Source: Ruminococcus sp. (GTDB lineage: Bacteria; Bacillota; Clostridia; Oscillospirales; Ruminococcaceae). From it: a stretch of 64,000 nucleotides of DNA. A program made the translations under genes and the position numbers. Below, piece by piece: positions 52,965 through 61,615 of the stretch. The number at the start of each line of letters is the position of its first letter. The stretch's first letter is position 1. The stretch lies in NCBI GenBank assembly GCA_017397925.1, contig JAFQHO010000031.1:1-64000 (forward strand), written 5' to 3'. The notes under the pieces are model-generated. The model searched no databases, was not told the origin of the DNA, and saw nothing but the letters and a program-made list of their open reading frames with translations.

Positions 52965-54026
52965 GTGGACGACAGAAAGCTTAAAGTACTTGCTGCTGTA
53001 GTTGACGAGTATATAAAAACAGGAGAACCTGTAGGTTCAAAGGTTATTTCAAAGCTGGAACATATAAATGTATCTGCCGCTACAATCAGAAACGATATGT
53101 CAATGCTTGAACAGCTTGGATATCTTGAACAGCCTCACACATCGGCCGGCAGAGTTCCCACATATCAGGGTTACAGGCTCTACATTGACGAGCTGATGAC
53201 TCTCCCGGAGCTTTCAGATGACGAAAAACTTCGTCTTGATGAGCTTTTAGGTGACGAAAACACACCCGAGGAACTTCTTATTCAGAATGCTGCAACTGCA
53301 CTTACAGAGCTTACTCAGTGTGCCGCAGTCGTTACAAACTCCGCACCGAGATTTTCCGTTATTTCTAAAGTAGAGGTTATCCCCACAGGGAAACGCCTTT
53401 ACGTTATTCTGCTTATCACCTCAAACGGAAGTATAAAAAATAAGGCTTGCAGGCTTGAATTTGACCTAAGCCACGAGCAGCTTGACTTTTTCACAAAGTA
53501 TATCGATGAAAACCTCAGCGGTATATCCGTTGATGAGCTTTCTGAGGAAATGCTTGATAAAATGATTGCCGCCGTTTCAGCGTATATGATAAGCCTTTCA
53601 CCCCTTGTAAAGGGCATATGCGAGCTTTCAGAGGATTTGAAGCAGCAGCAGCTTACTGTAAGCGGAAGTGAAAAGCTTCTCTCCTGTGATGAACTTGATA
53701 AAATGGAAGTGGTCCGCTTTATACAGCACAAAAATAAGCTTACCGATTTTCTGGAGGACTCATTCAGCGGTATACAGGTTAAATTCGGCGGCGACGGCAA
53801 TTTTGCAATCGGTAATTCAAGTATGATTGTGTCGAAATACCGCAAAAAAGGCAAGGAAGCAGGCTCTCTCGGAGTTATAGGCCCTATGCGTGTGGACTAC
53901 AAGAAAATTATACCTTATATTGATTACCTCACCCATAAGATTACTGCTCTTATGTCGGAGGATGATAATACAGAAGCGGATACCGTTATAGTAGACGGCT
54001 CTGCGGAAAGGAGCAGCAATGACTGA
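52965..54026 (+). CDS. hrcA: Heat-inducible transcription repressor HrcA
   Basis: 353 residues. The start is taken as the GTG at 52965 after AAAGGAGG; an upstream in-frame ATG at 52911 falls within the CIRCE operator and is not credible. N-terminal winged helix (KLKVLAAVVDEYIKTGEPVGSK, VSAATIRNDMSMLEQLGYLEQ, HTSAGRVPT), GAF-like middle and the C-terminal GSLGVIGPMRVDYKKIIPYID. Overlaps grpE by 8 bases. Confidence 0.96.
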   Translation: MDDRKLKVLAAVVDEYIKTGEPVGSKVISKLEHINVSAATIRNDMSMLEQLGYLEQPHTSAGRVPTYQGYRLYIDELMTLPELSDDEKLRLDELLGDENTPEELLIQNAATALTELTQCAAVVTNSAPRFSVISKVEVIPTGKRLYVILLITSNGSIKNKACRLEFDLSHEQLDFFTKYIDENLSGISVDELSEEMLDKMIAAVSAYMISLSPLVKGICELSEDLKQQQLTVSGSEKLLSCDELDKMEVVRFIQHKNKLTDFLEDSFSGIQVKFGGDGNFAIGNSSMIVSKYRKKGKEAGSLGVIGPMRVDYKKIIPYIDYLTHKITALMSEDDNTEADTVIVDGSAERSSND

Positions 54027-54591
54027 ACAGATTAATATAGAAGAAGAAATTCTCGAAAATACCGAAGCTGACGAGGAAACAGCAGCTCAGGAAATACCTG
54101 AGGAAACTACTGACGAGGACGACGCTGTAAGCGAATACAACGATGTAGCCGCACAGATCGCCGACCTTGAAGAAAAGCTTGAGGAGGCAAATGAGAAGTA
54201 TGTCCGCCTTTTTGCTGAGTACGACAACTACCGTAAGCGTACCGCCCGCGAAAAGTCCGATACATACGCTAATGCTTCCGCTAAATGTATCGAAAATCTC
54301 CTGCCCGTTGTTGACAGCTATGAGCGTTCACTGGAATTTGAATGTTCCGATGAAAATTTCAAGAACGGTATGGTGATGATATTCAATCAGTTAAAGGAAT
54401 TTATGGCTAAGATGAACGTTACCGAGATTGAAGCTCTCGGAGCTGAATTCGACCCTAATTTCCACAACGCAATACAGCAGCTGCCTGATACCGACTACGC
54501 CGACAATCACGTATGTGCAGTATTCCAGAAAGGCTATATGATGGGCGATAAGCTTATCCGTCCTGCTATGGTTGCAGTTGCGAAGGATTGA
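54019..54591 (+). CDS. grpE: Nucleotide exchange factor GrpE
   Basis: 190 residues. Acidic disordered N-terminus, a long coiled coil (DLEEKLEEANEKYVRLFAEYDNYRKRT) and the C-terminal beta domain (MNVTEIEALGAEFDPNFHNA, YMMGDKLIRPAMVAVAK). It releases ADP from DnaK. The TTAGC-type repeat begins at its stop codon. Confidence 0.96.
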   Translation: MTEQINIEEEILENTEADEETAAQEIPEETTDEDDAVSEYNDVAAQIADLEEKLEEANEKYVRLFAEYDNYRKRTAREKSDTYANASAKCIENLLPVVDSYERSLEFECSDENFKNGMVMIFNQLKEFMAKMNVTEIEALGAEFDPNFHNAIQQLPDTDYADNHVCAVFQKGYMMGDKLIRPAMVAVAKD

Positions 54592-54614
54592 GCCTTTAGC
54601 CATTAGCTATTAGC
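54591..54614. repeat. TTAGC-type intergenic repeat, copy 2
   Basis: Second copy of the 24-base TTAGC sequence (first at 38701-38724), overlapping the last base of grpE. Confidence 0.7.
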
Positions 54615-54655
54615 TTTTTGTAAACTGAAATTATATTGCTAACGATAATTTGTAG

Positions 54656-54675
54656 GGACACGGCGTGCCGTGTCC
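54656..54675. repeat. GGACACGGC palindrome in the grpE-dnaK gap
   Basis: GGACACGGC-GT-GCCGTGTCC. Its 8-base outer arms match the palindrome at 38779-38798. It has no T-run on the plus strand, so it should not stop the operon. Confidence 0.75.
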
Positions 54676-54701
54676 GCAAAAAAATCTTTAAAGACGAGTA
54701 A

Positions 54702-54737
54702 GAATTAATTCTTAATTCTTAATTCACAATTTTTAAT
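54702..54737. repeat. AT-rich TTAATTC repeat stretch in the grpE-dnaK gap
   Basis: Repeated AATTCTTAATTC-type units, related to the inverted repeat at 42001-42107, ending a few bases before the dnaK ribosome site. Confidence 0.6.
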
Positions 54738-54758
54738 TATTATTCGGAGGTTATTATT

Positions 54759-56603
54759 ATGGGAAAAATTATTGGTATTGATCTTGGTACAACTAACTCT
54801 TGCGTAGCTGTTGTTGAGGGTGGTAACGCTGTAGTTATCCCCAACAGCGAGGGTGCAAGAACTACTCCTTCTGTTGTTGCTTTCACAAACAACGGCGAGC
54901 GTCTTGTTGGTCAGGTGGCTAAAAGACAGGCTATCACCAACCACGACAGAACAGTTTCTTCTATCAAGAGACATATGGGTACAAATTATAAAGTTACTAT
55001 CGACGGTAAGAGCTATACTCCTCAGGAAATCTCAGCTATGACTCTCCAGAAGCTCAAGGCTGACGCAGAGGCTTACCTGGGCGAAACAGTTACAGAGGCT
55101 GTTATTACTGTTCCTGCTTACTTTACAGACGCTCAGAGACAGGCTACAAAGGACGCAGGTCAGATCGCAGGTCTTACAGTTAAGCGTATCATCAACGAGC
55201 CTACAGCTGCTGCTCTTTCCTACGGTATCGACAAGGAAGAAGAACAGACAGTTATGGTATACGACCTTGGCGGCGGTACATTCGACGTTTCCATTATCGA
55301 AATGGGCGAAGATGTTCAGCAGGTACTTGCTACAGCAGGTAACAATCGTCTTGGCGGTGACGACTTCGACCAGCGCATAATCAACTGGATCGTTGACGAG
55401 TTCAAGAAGTCCGACGGAGTTGACCTCTCACAGGACAAAATGGCTTATCAGCGTCTTAAGGACGCAGCTGAGAAGGCTAAGATTGAGCTTTCTTCAACAA
55501 CTACTACAAATATTAACATTCCTTTCATCACTGTTGACGCTACAGGCGTTCCTAAGCACCTTGACCTTACTCTCACACAGGCTAAGTTCAACGAGCTTAC
55601 AGCTGACCTCGTAGAGGCTACAATGGGACCTGTTCGCCAGGCTCTCTCCGACAGCGGACTTTCAATCTCTGAAATCAACAAGGTTCTTATGGTCGGCGGT
55701 TCTTCAAGAATTCCTGCTGTTCAGGAAGCTGTTAAGAAGCTTATCGGCAAGGAGCCCTTCAAGGGAATCAACCCCGATGAGTGCGTAGCTCTCGGTGCTG
55801 CATATCAGGGCGGCGTTCTCGGCGGCGACGTTAAGAACGGACTCCTTCTCCTTGACGTTACTCCCCTTTCTCTCGGTATCGAGACAGCAGGCGGCGTATG
55901 CACAAGAATGATTGAGAGAAACACAACAATTCCTACAAAGAAATCACAGGTATTCTCCACATATGCTGACAATCAGCCCGCAGTTGATATCAACGTACTC
56001 CAGGGTGAGCGTGAATTCGCTAAGGATAACAAGCAGCTCGGCACATTCCGTCTTGACGGTATTGCTCCTGCTCCAAGAGGAATCCCCCAGATTGAGGTAA
56101 CATTTGATATCGACCAGAACGGTATCGTTCACGTATCCGCTAAGGATCTCGGCACAGGCAAGGAGCAGAATATCACAATTACTTCTTCCACAAATATGTC
56201 CAAGGACGATATCGACCGCGCTGTTAAGGAAGCTGAGCAGTATGCTGCTGAGGACAAGAAGCGCCGTGAAGAAGTTGATACAAAGAATGAGGCTGAAAAC
56301 CTCGTATTCCAGTGCGAAAAGGCTCTTGCTGATTTCGGCGATAAGGTATCTGCTGACGAAAAGGCAAATATCGAGCAGAAGGCAGCATCCCTCAAGGCAG
56401 CTTGCGAGGCTAACAACACAGAGGAAATCAAGAGACAGAAGGATGACCTCCAGAAGGCATTCTACGACCTCTCCGCAAAGATTTACCAGCAGGCAAATCC
56501 CGACGGTCAGGGCATTGATCCCTCACAGTTCGCTAATATGGGCGGCGAGGCAGCTTCCCCCAGCGATGACGGCGTAGTTGACGCTGACTTCACAGAGGTT
56601 TAA
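54759..56603 (+). CDS. dnaK: Chaperone protein DnaK (Hsp70)
   Basis: 614 residues with a CGGAGG site. ATPase domain with [32 protein letters not shown] and [14 protein letters not shown]. Substrate-binding domain begins [14 protein letters not shown]. Helical lid and C-terminus [12 protein letters not shown], the co-chaperone-binding end. Third gene of the HrcA operon. Confidence 0.98.
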   Translation: MGKIIGIDLGTTNSCVAVVEGGNAVVIPNSEGARTTPSVVAFTNNGERLVGQVAKRQAITNHDRTVSSIKRHMGTNYKVTIDGKSYTPQEISAMTLQKLKADAEAYLGETVTEAVITVPAYFTDAQRQATKDAGQIAGLTVKRIINEPTAAALSYGIDKEEEQTVMVYDLGGGTFDVSIIEMGEDVQQVLATAGNNRLGGDDFDQRIINWIVDEFKKSDGVDLSQDKMAYQRLKDAAEKAKIELSSTTTTNINIPFITVDATGVPKHLDLTLTQAKFNELTADLVEATMGPVRQALSDSGLSISEINKVLMVGGSSRIPAVQEAVKKLIGKEPFKGINPDECVALGAAYQGGVLGGDVKNGLLLLDVTPLSLGIETAGGVCTRMIERNTTIPTKKSQVFSTYADNQPAVDINVLQGEREFAKDNKQLGTFRLDGIAPAPRGIPQIEVTFDIDQNGIVHVSAKDLGTGKEQNITITSSTNMSKDDIDRAVKEAEQYAAEDKKRREEVDTKNEAENLVFQCEKALADFGDKVSADEKANIEQKAASLKAACEANNTEEIKRQKDDLQKAFYDLSAKIYQQANPDGQGIDPSQFANMGGEAASPSDDGVVDADFTEV

Positions 56604-56617
56604 TTAAATAACCGTTT

Positions 56618-56642
56618 CAGGGCGAAATTTCCTTTCGCCCTG
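56618..56642 (+). promoter_or_regulatory. Hairpin between dnaK and dnaJ
   Basis: CAGGGCGAAA (56618-56627) pairs perfectly with TTTCGCCCTG (56633-56642) over 5 bases. No T-run, so it is likelier to be an mRNA-stabilising or processing stem that sets the dnaK to dnaJ ratio than a terminator. Confidence 0.65.
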
Positions 56643-56668
56643 TACGTGCATTATATGGGAGAGAAAAT

Positions 56669-57832
56669 ATGGCTGAAAAAAGAGATTATTATGAAGTCCT
56701 TGGCATCCAGAAAGGTGCTACCGAGGACGAGATAAAAAAAGCTTACAGAAAAAAGGCAAGGGAATGTCACCCCGACCTGCACCCCGACGATCCCTCTTAT
56801 GTTGAAAAATTCCAAGAGGTAAACGAGGCTAACGAGGTACTTTCCGATCCCGAAAAGCGTTCACGCTATGACCAGTTCGGTCACGCAGGAGTTGACCCCA
56901 GCTACGGCGGTGGCGGCGGCTTCGACGGTATGGGCGGAATGGGAGGCTTCGGCGATATCGGCGACATCCTTGAAAGTATGTTCGGCAGCTTTGGCGGTGG
57001 TTTCGGCGGCAATACAAGAGGCGGTTCAAACCCCAATGCCCCACGCCGAGGTGCAGATATACAGGAATCCGTTCATATCAGCTTTATGGATGCCTGCCAC
57101 GGCAAAAAGCAGGAAATCAAAACATTCCGTATGGCTGTCTGCGAGTCTTGTAAGGGTACAGGCGCTGATGCCGGCACATCCGCAGAGGTATGCCCTGATT
57201 GTCACGGCAGAGGCTCTGTAAAGACAACACAGCGCACACCTTTCGGAGCAATTTCCTCTACAAAGGTATGTCCTCACTGTAGCGGCAAGGGTAAAATCGT
57301 CAAGAATCCCTGTACAAAGTGCCGCGGAGTGGGCAGAACTCGTGTACAGAAGATTGTCAACGTGGATATTCCTGCCGGTATCGACAACGGACAGACAATC
57401 CGTCTTAACGGACAGGGCGATTGCGGCATAAACAACGGCCCTTCAGGCGATCTTCTCCTTAACGTATCTGTAAAGAGTCATCCTCTTTTCAACCGCGACG
57501 GCGCAGATATCTCCTGCGAAATTCCTGTTACTTATATGGACGCTGTTCTTGGTGCGGAAATTACCGTTCCCACAATTGACGGCGATGTTAAATTCAATAT
57601 ATCAGCTGGAACGCAGAACGGCACTGTATTCAGCCTTAAAGGCAAGGGCGTAAAACGCATCAACAGACCAGACCGCGGAAATCAGTATGTAAAGATATTT
57701 GTTGAAGTACCGAAAAACCTCAATAAGAAACAGAAAGACCTTCTGAAAGCATTTGAGGAGTCACTTACAGAGAAAAATTATGCAAAACGTCAGAGCTTCT
57801 TTGATAAGCTCAAGGATAAGCTGAATTTTTAA
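56669..57832 (+). CDS. dnaJ: Chaperone protein DnaJ
   Basis: 387 residues. J-domain with HPD in ARECHPDLHPDD, a Gly/Phe-rich linker (GGGGGFDGMGGMGGFGDIGD), four CxxCxGxG zinc repeats (CESCKGTG, CPDCHGRG, CPHCSGKG, CTKCRGVG) and the C-terminal substrate-binding domain. It stimulates DnaK ATPase and delivers substrates. Last gene of the operon. Confidence 0.98.
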   Translation: MAEKRDYYEVLGIQKGATEDEIKKAYRKKARECHPDLHPDDPSYVEKFQEVNEANEVLSDPEKRSRYDQFGHAGVDPSYGGGGGFDGMGGMGGFGDIGDILESMFGSFGGGFGGNTRGGSNPNAPRRGADIQESVHISFMDACHGKKQEIKTFRMAVCESCKGTGADAGTSAEVCPDCHGRGSVKTTQRTPFGAISSTKVCPHCSGKGKIVKNPCTKCRGVGRTRVQKIVNVDIPAGIDNGQTIRLNGQGDCGINNGPSGDLLLNVSVKSHPLFNRDGADISCEIPVTYMDAVLGAEITVPTIDGDVKFNISAGTQNGTVFSLKGKGVKRINRPDRGNQYVKIFVEVPKNLNKKQKDLLKAFEESLTEKNYAKRQSFFDKLKDKLNF

Positions 57833-57846
57833 TAGACATAGCAGAA

Positions 57847-57874
57847 GCGCCGTGGATTATCCGCGGTGCTTTTT
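57847..57874 (+). terminator. Terminator of the heat-shock operon
   Basis: GCGCCGTGG (57847-57855) pairs with CCGCGGTGC (57861-57869), including G-T pairs, followed by TTTTT. Confidence 0.82.
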
Positions 57875-57967
57875 GATTAAAATAAAAAAATATGTATTAT
57901 TGGAAGTTTTTACTGCGAGATTTGAGTGATAAAAGTTGTATAATATATGAAAAGGAAATGATACGTG

Positions 57968-58058
57968 CAACGATAATATTCATAAGTTGATTATTCAGCA
58001 ATATACCGAAAGTCAAGGCAGAATTTAGGGTATTATGCGGATTGACAAATATATATAC
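57968..58058 (+). repeat. Duplicated dockerin-gene promoter module, copy 1
   Basis: 91 bases identical to 60260-60350 apart from one base. It ends in the -35 region of the promoter of each locus. An 18-base match (57900-57917 with 60191-60208) lies further upstream at almost the same distance. The module contains a stem-forming stretch (GCA..ATACC with GGTAT..TGC). Confidence 0.9.
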
Positions 58059-58070
58059 AGGGGGGATAAT
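58042..58070 (+). promoter_or_regulatory. Promoter of dockerin protein 1
   Basis: TTGACA (58042-58047), 17 bases, GATAAT (58065-58070). The -35 box is inside the duplicated module; the -10 box is outside it. Confidence 0.8.
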
Positions 58071-58139
58071 TAGTATAAGAAGTAGTATAATCAATCGTAA
58101 AGAATAAATTTCCAACTTATTTTAAAGGAGGTCGTCACT

Positions 58140-58973
58140 ATGAAAAAAACAATAATATTACTTGCGTGTTGTTCAGTATTTACAGTTAGCAACGCAACCG
58201 TTGCCAATTCAGCTGAACGTAATAATAGCGAGGATATCAGCAAATTTACATTTAATGATTATTTGAATATGACAGATGAAGAAATTTCTGAATATTTCAA
58301 GTTGTCGGAGTATTATTTCGGAGATGAAACAGTTGATGATGCAGTAAAGTTTGAAAAATATCTCAATACACCTCCCTCAAATTATGGAGGAAGCGGTTGG
58401 TCAAGTGTAAAATATGCTTCGTATGAAAAATTCATTTCAGGAGAAGCTAAACCATATCTATGTTTTTCGCCGCAAAAGTATATTGAAACTGTTGATTTTT
58501 CACCAGCGGACTTAGGTTATCCTGCAAACTGGGAATTAGAGGGATATAACGGCAAACGGATAGTTGAGCTGGGAGACGGCTCTATTATTTCCAAAGATAT
58601 AAATGAATACAGATTACACGTTCCAATTGAAGTTATAGCCGATTTTGAGACTTATGTAAGACTTGATTTATCATCTAATCATTTTTCAGAAATTTACGGT
58701 AATAATTTATATGGAATAGAAATCTGTGAAAATTTAGGTTCACAGTTTAAGAGTCGAGGGGCAGGATATGAAGTGGCACAGAACAGAGGTGACGCCAATT
58801 GTGATGATATAGTATCAATGGCAGATGCAGCCTCAATATTCCAGGCAATCGGCAACCCCGATAAATACTCATTATCCTACTTAGGTCAATTCAATGCCGA
58901 TTTCGCAAACGACGGCTTAACCCCCGATGATGCTATTGCAATTCAGAAAAAGCTTGCAGGCATAACAGAATAG
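58140..58973 (+). CDS. Secreted dockerin-bearing protein 1
   Basis: 277 residues with an AAAGGAGG site. Signal peptide about 1-24 (KKTIILLACCSVFTVSNATV). A central domain of about 190 residues begins FTFNDYLNMTDEEISEYFKL, similar in pattern to the start of the sorting-signal protein at 21791. The C-terminal 60 residues are a type I dockerin with two calcium-loop repeats (GDANCDDIVSMADAASIFQA and FNADFANDGLTPDDAIAIQK). Dockerins bind cohesins on scaffoldins, so this is a likely cellulosome-type component. No glycoside hydrolase motif seen. Confidence 0.82.
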   Translation: MKKTIILLACCSVFTVSNATVANSAERNNSEDISKFTFNDYLNMTDEEISEYFKLSEYYFGDETVDDAVKFEKYLNTPPSNYGGSGWSSVKYASYEKFISGEAKPYLCFSPQKYIETVDFSPADLGYPANWELEGYNGKRIVELGDGSIISKDINEYRLHVPIEVIADFETYVRLDLSSNHFSEIYGNNLYGIEICENLGSQFKSRGAGYEVAQNRGDANCDDIVSMADAASIFQAIGNPDKYSLSYLGQFNADFANDGLTPDDAIAIQKKLAGITE

Positions 58974-59015
58974 AAACATAAATATAAACCAAAAGGGAGC
59001 GATTTCGCTCCCTTT
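58815..59015 (+). repeat. Duplicated dockerin-plus-terminator module, copy 1
   Basis: 201 bases covering most of the dockerin coding part, the stop and the terminator are nearly identical to 62510-62710, with a handful of substitutions. Confidence 0.88.
58992..59015. terminator. Bidirectional terminator after dockerin protein 1
   Basis: AAAGGGAGCGA (58992-59002) pairs with TCGCTCCCTTT (59005-59015). It lies between convergent genes. Confidence 0.85.
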
Positions 59016-59019
59016 AAAA

Positions 59020-59994
59020 TTATTCCTGTGCAAGGATTTCCTTGTAAAACTCAGAATAATCAGTTCTTTTCTCCTTTGTGAATTCAATAGCAGTACGAGG
59101 ATGCTGATTGAGCAGACCTGTCATCATATACTGGAAATCATAGCCCCATACAGCCCCTGCCTCACGGATAGCAGGCATATATTTCTCAATGAACTGAATT
59201 GCAGGGTATACGTTATACTTGGGATTTTTCAGGAAGCCCAGAAGAAGCTCCATAGCACAGTTTCCTGCACCTCTGCCCATAGCGGCATAGGTAGCGTCAA
59301 GCCAGTCTACACCGTCGCCTACAGCCTCAATTGTATTGGCAAAAGCAAGCTGCTGATTGTTATGAGCGTGAATACCCAGCTTTTTATTGTATTTTTCAGC
59401 GTATTCCTTGTAAATATTGATAGTACGCACAACCTGCTCAGGGTAAAGCGAGCCGAAACTGTCAACGATATAAAGCACATCAACAGGGGATTTTCCCAGA
59501 ATATCAAGAGCCGCCGCAATATCGGACTCACGGGCATTAGAAATAGCCATAATGTTGCAGCACACCTCATAGCCCTTATTTTTAGCATCCTCAATCATAC
59601 TAACTGCTGTTGGTATCTGGTGGAGGTATGTAGCAACGCGGATAAGGTCAACAGGACTTTCGGAAGCGTCGTGAATATCCTCCTTGTAGTTGCATCTGCC
59701 AACGTCAGCCATAATGCCGATTTTAAGGTCAGTATTATTATCGCCTACAATAGAACGGATGTAGTCATCATCACAGAATTTAAGGGGGCCAAATTTATCC
59801 ACGTCAAACATTGACTTATCGCCCTTATAGCCAAATTCCATATAATCAACGCCTGCGCGGATATTAGCGAGATAAAGAGCTTTTACAAATTCATCGGAGA
59901 AACGGAACTCATTTACAAGACCGCCGTCACGGAGAGTAGCGTCAAGAACCTTGATATCGGCTCTGTAATCCATAAGTTTTGATACATCTTTCAT
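59020..59994 (-). CDS. Aldolase-family (DRE-TIM) enzyme, HMG-CoA lyase/oxovalerate aldolase-like
   Basis: 324 residues from the ATG at 59994 after AAAGGA. A TIM barrel of the DRE-TIM superfamily: LDATLRDGGLVNEFRF gives the metal Asp and catalytic Arg, and GIHAHNNQQLAFANTIEAV supplies the two metal His. MEFGYKGDK replaces the usual core of isopropylmalate synthases. The C-terminal regulatory domain of LeuA is missing, so it resembles 4-hydroxy-2-oxovalerate aldolases or a biosynthetic lyase. The substrate is not evident, and the gene stands alone between dockerin loci. Confidence 0.8.
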   Translation of the reverse strand: MKDVSKLMDYRADIKVLDATLRDGGLVNEFRFSDEFVKALYLANIRAGVDYMEFGYKGDKSMFDVDKFGPLKFCDDDYIRSIVGDNNTDLKIGIMADVGRCNYKEDIHDASESPVDLIRVATYLHQIPTAVSMIEDAKNKGYEVCCNIMAISNARESDIAAALDILGKSPVDVLYIVDSFGSLYPEQVVRTINIYKEYAEKYNKKLGIHAHNNQQLAFANTIEAVGDGVDWLDATYAAMGRGAGNCAMELLLGFLKNPKYNVYPAIQFIEKYMPAIREAGAVWGYDFQYMMTGLLNQHPRTAIEFTKEKRTDYSEFYKEILAQE

Positions 59995-60073
59995 TACAAC
60001 ACACAATCCTTTCACCGCTTTAAAGCTTTTACGCTTTTAAGCTTTTATGTTCTAAAGTGTTTTCTTTAATTAT

Positions 60074-60102
60074 AGTATAACATATTATTTCGCGTTTGTC
60101 AA
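60074..60102 (-). promoter_or_regulatory. Promoter of the aldolase-family gene
   Basis: Minus-strand TTGACA (60097-60102), 17 bases, TATACT (60074-60079). Direct short repeats built on GCTTTTAAGC (60019-60053) occupy the leader. Confidence 0.75.
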
Positions 60103-60259
60103 TACAAAAATTGCGGGATTTCGCGTGAGTATTTTGTTTAAAATAACAAGACAAAGACTTGAATTGGTTGAAATATAAAAATATTTGTTTTTGGAAGTTT
60201 TTACTGCGTTATTTGGTATGCGTCAGTTGTGTTATATATGAAGGGAAAATAAACTCATA

Positions 60260-60350
60260 CAACGATAATATTCATAAGTTGATTATTCAGCAATATACCG
60301 AAAGTTAAGGCAGAATTTAGGGTATTATGCGGATTGACAAATATATATAC
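60260..60350 (+). repeat. Duplicated dockerin-gene promoter module, copy 2
   Basis: Second copy of the 91-base module at 57968-58058. It drives the protease operon. Confidence 0.9.
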
Positions 60351-60362
60351 TTGTGGTACAAT
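60334..60362 (+). promoter_or_regulatory. Promoter of the dockerin-protease operon
   Basis: TTGACA (60334-60339), 17 bases, TACAAT (60357-60362). The leader contains a two-codon open frame ATG-GAT-TGA at 60407-60415 with its own AAAGGTG site. Confidence 0.8.
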
Positions 60363-60462
60363 GAGCATAAGGAAAAGTTTGCCTATTTACTGGAAAGGTG
60401 ATACCAATGGATTGATTATTTTCACAAATAGAAATTACGGTTAATCGAAAGGAGTTTTTAAT

Positions 60463-61602
60463 ATGACTGAATTTAAAAAGATAATCGCTTCTATTGCAGC
60501 GGCACTGGTTTCTTTAACAGTTACAATACCTGTTCTTGCAGCAGCAACACTTCACCCATATGATGTAAATGGTGACGGTAACGTTAGTATGGCAGATTAC
60601 ACAGTTTTGACTATGTTATTAGACGGTTACAAGCCGCTTAGCTATGATAAATACGATGTAACAAATAATGGGGTTGTATCGTTTGCTGATGCTGCTACAA
60701 TATTTGATTATTACCGTTATGGTTCATCTGCATCTTCTGCAAGTGTTGCTAATTTCAATGACTTAACACCGCCTGTAGCTGATATTGCAAGTATCTATAA
60801 CAGTGTAACATACCTGAAAAGAAACTGTTCAACAGGTGCTGTTACTGAATATACACTTAACACTAATGGGGATGATGTAGCTTCAACTGCTTCTGTCGAG
60901 TGGTCTACGCCTATGGTTACCGACCCGAACGAAACAGCTGTTGTTAAAATAACAGATTCACAGGGTTATTTAATAGGTACTGGTACAATTATAGGCAATC
61001 ATATAATAGCAACAGCTGCTCATAATTTATATGATGCATTAGAAGGATATTATGATATAGCTATACAAGTAATAGGTGAACAAAGCCAAGTATTAAACAC
61101 AATTACACCAAGCTATATTCACCTCCCTAAGATGTATACAATTGGTGATGGTAGTAATATTTATGATTACGCTTTGATTTATGTTGATGAGAATTTAAGT
61201 CAATATGGTATGTTTGAAATAGGTTTGGCACTTGATTCTTTTGTAACAGACACAACTGGTGAATATAGCGTTAAAGTATCAGGTTTTCCAGGTAATATGT
61301 CGGAAGATGCCAGATACGTTTCGGAGGGAAGTATTCATGGCACGAACAATATTCTAAATGGTAGTGCAAATCCTAATATAATGTGTCACTATGCAATAAC
61401 ATATAATGGAGATAGTGGCGGACCAGTATACATTGATGAAACATATGAAATTAATGGAGTGAATTATAGCTGTAAAACAATGGTTGGAATACATTTGGAT
61501 GGCTATTATAAATATGACTGGGCAATAGATAAATATGCTGTTGCTCGCCGTATAACCGCAGACCAACTCAGATTTTACTGTGCAAACACTAACTTGAATT
61601 AA
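60463..61602 (+). CDS. Secreted trypsin-like serine protease with N-terminal dockerin-type repeats
   Basis: 379 residues with an AAAGGAG site. Signal peptide about 1-26. Residues about 30-85 hold two dockerin-like calcium loops (YDVNGDGNVSMADYTVLTML and DVTNNGVVSFADAATIFDYY). The rest is an S1-type, V8/glutamyl-endopeptidase-like domain with a complete triad: His187 (ATAAHNLYD), Asp235 (YDYALIYVD) and Ser318 (NGDSGGPVY). A dockerin at the N-terminus of a protease is uncommon. It may process or protect cellulosomal proteins. The next gene follows 13 bases later. Confidence 0.87.
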   Translation: MTEFKKIIASIAAALVSLTVTIPVLAAATLHPYDVNGDGNVSMADYTVLTMLLDGYKPLSYDKYDVTNNGVVSFADAATIFDYYRYGSSASSASVANFNDLTPPVADIASIYNSVTYLKRNCSTGAVTEYTLNTNGDDVASTASVEWSTPMVTDPNETAVVKITDSQGYLIGTGTIIGNHIIATAAHNLYDALEGYYDIAIQVIGEQSQVLNTITPSYIHLPKMYTIGDGSNIYDYALIYVDENLSQYGMFEIGLALDSFVTDTTGEYSVKVSGFPGNMSEDARYVSEGSIHGTNNILNGSANPNIMCHYAITYNGDSGGPVYIDETYEINGVNYSCKTMVGIHLDGYYKYDWAIDKYAVARRITADQLRFYCANTNLN

Positions 61603-61615
61603 GGAGCGATATATT

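Noticed and set aside
57968-58058. Duplicated module as a c-di-GMP-I riboswitch
   Set aside because: It contains CCGAAAG and GGCAGAA stretches, but the conserved riboswitch core is missing and the module lies upstream of the evident promoter.
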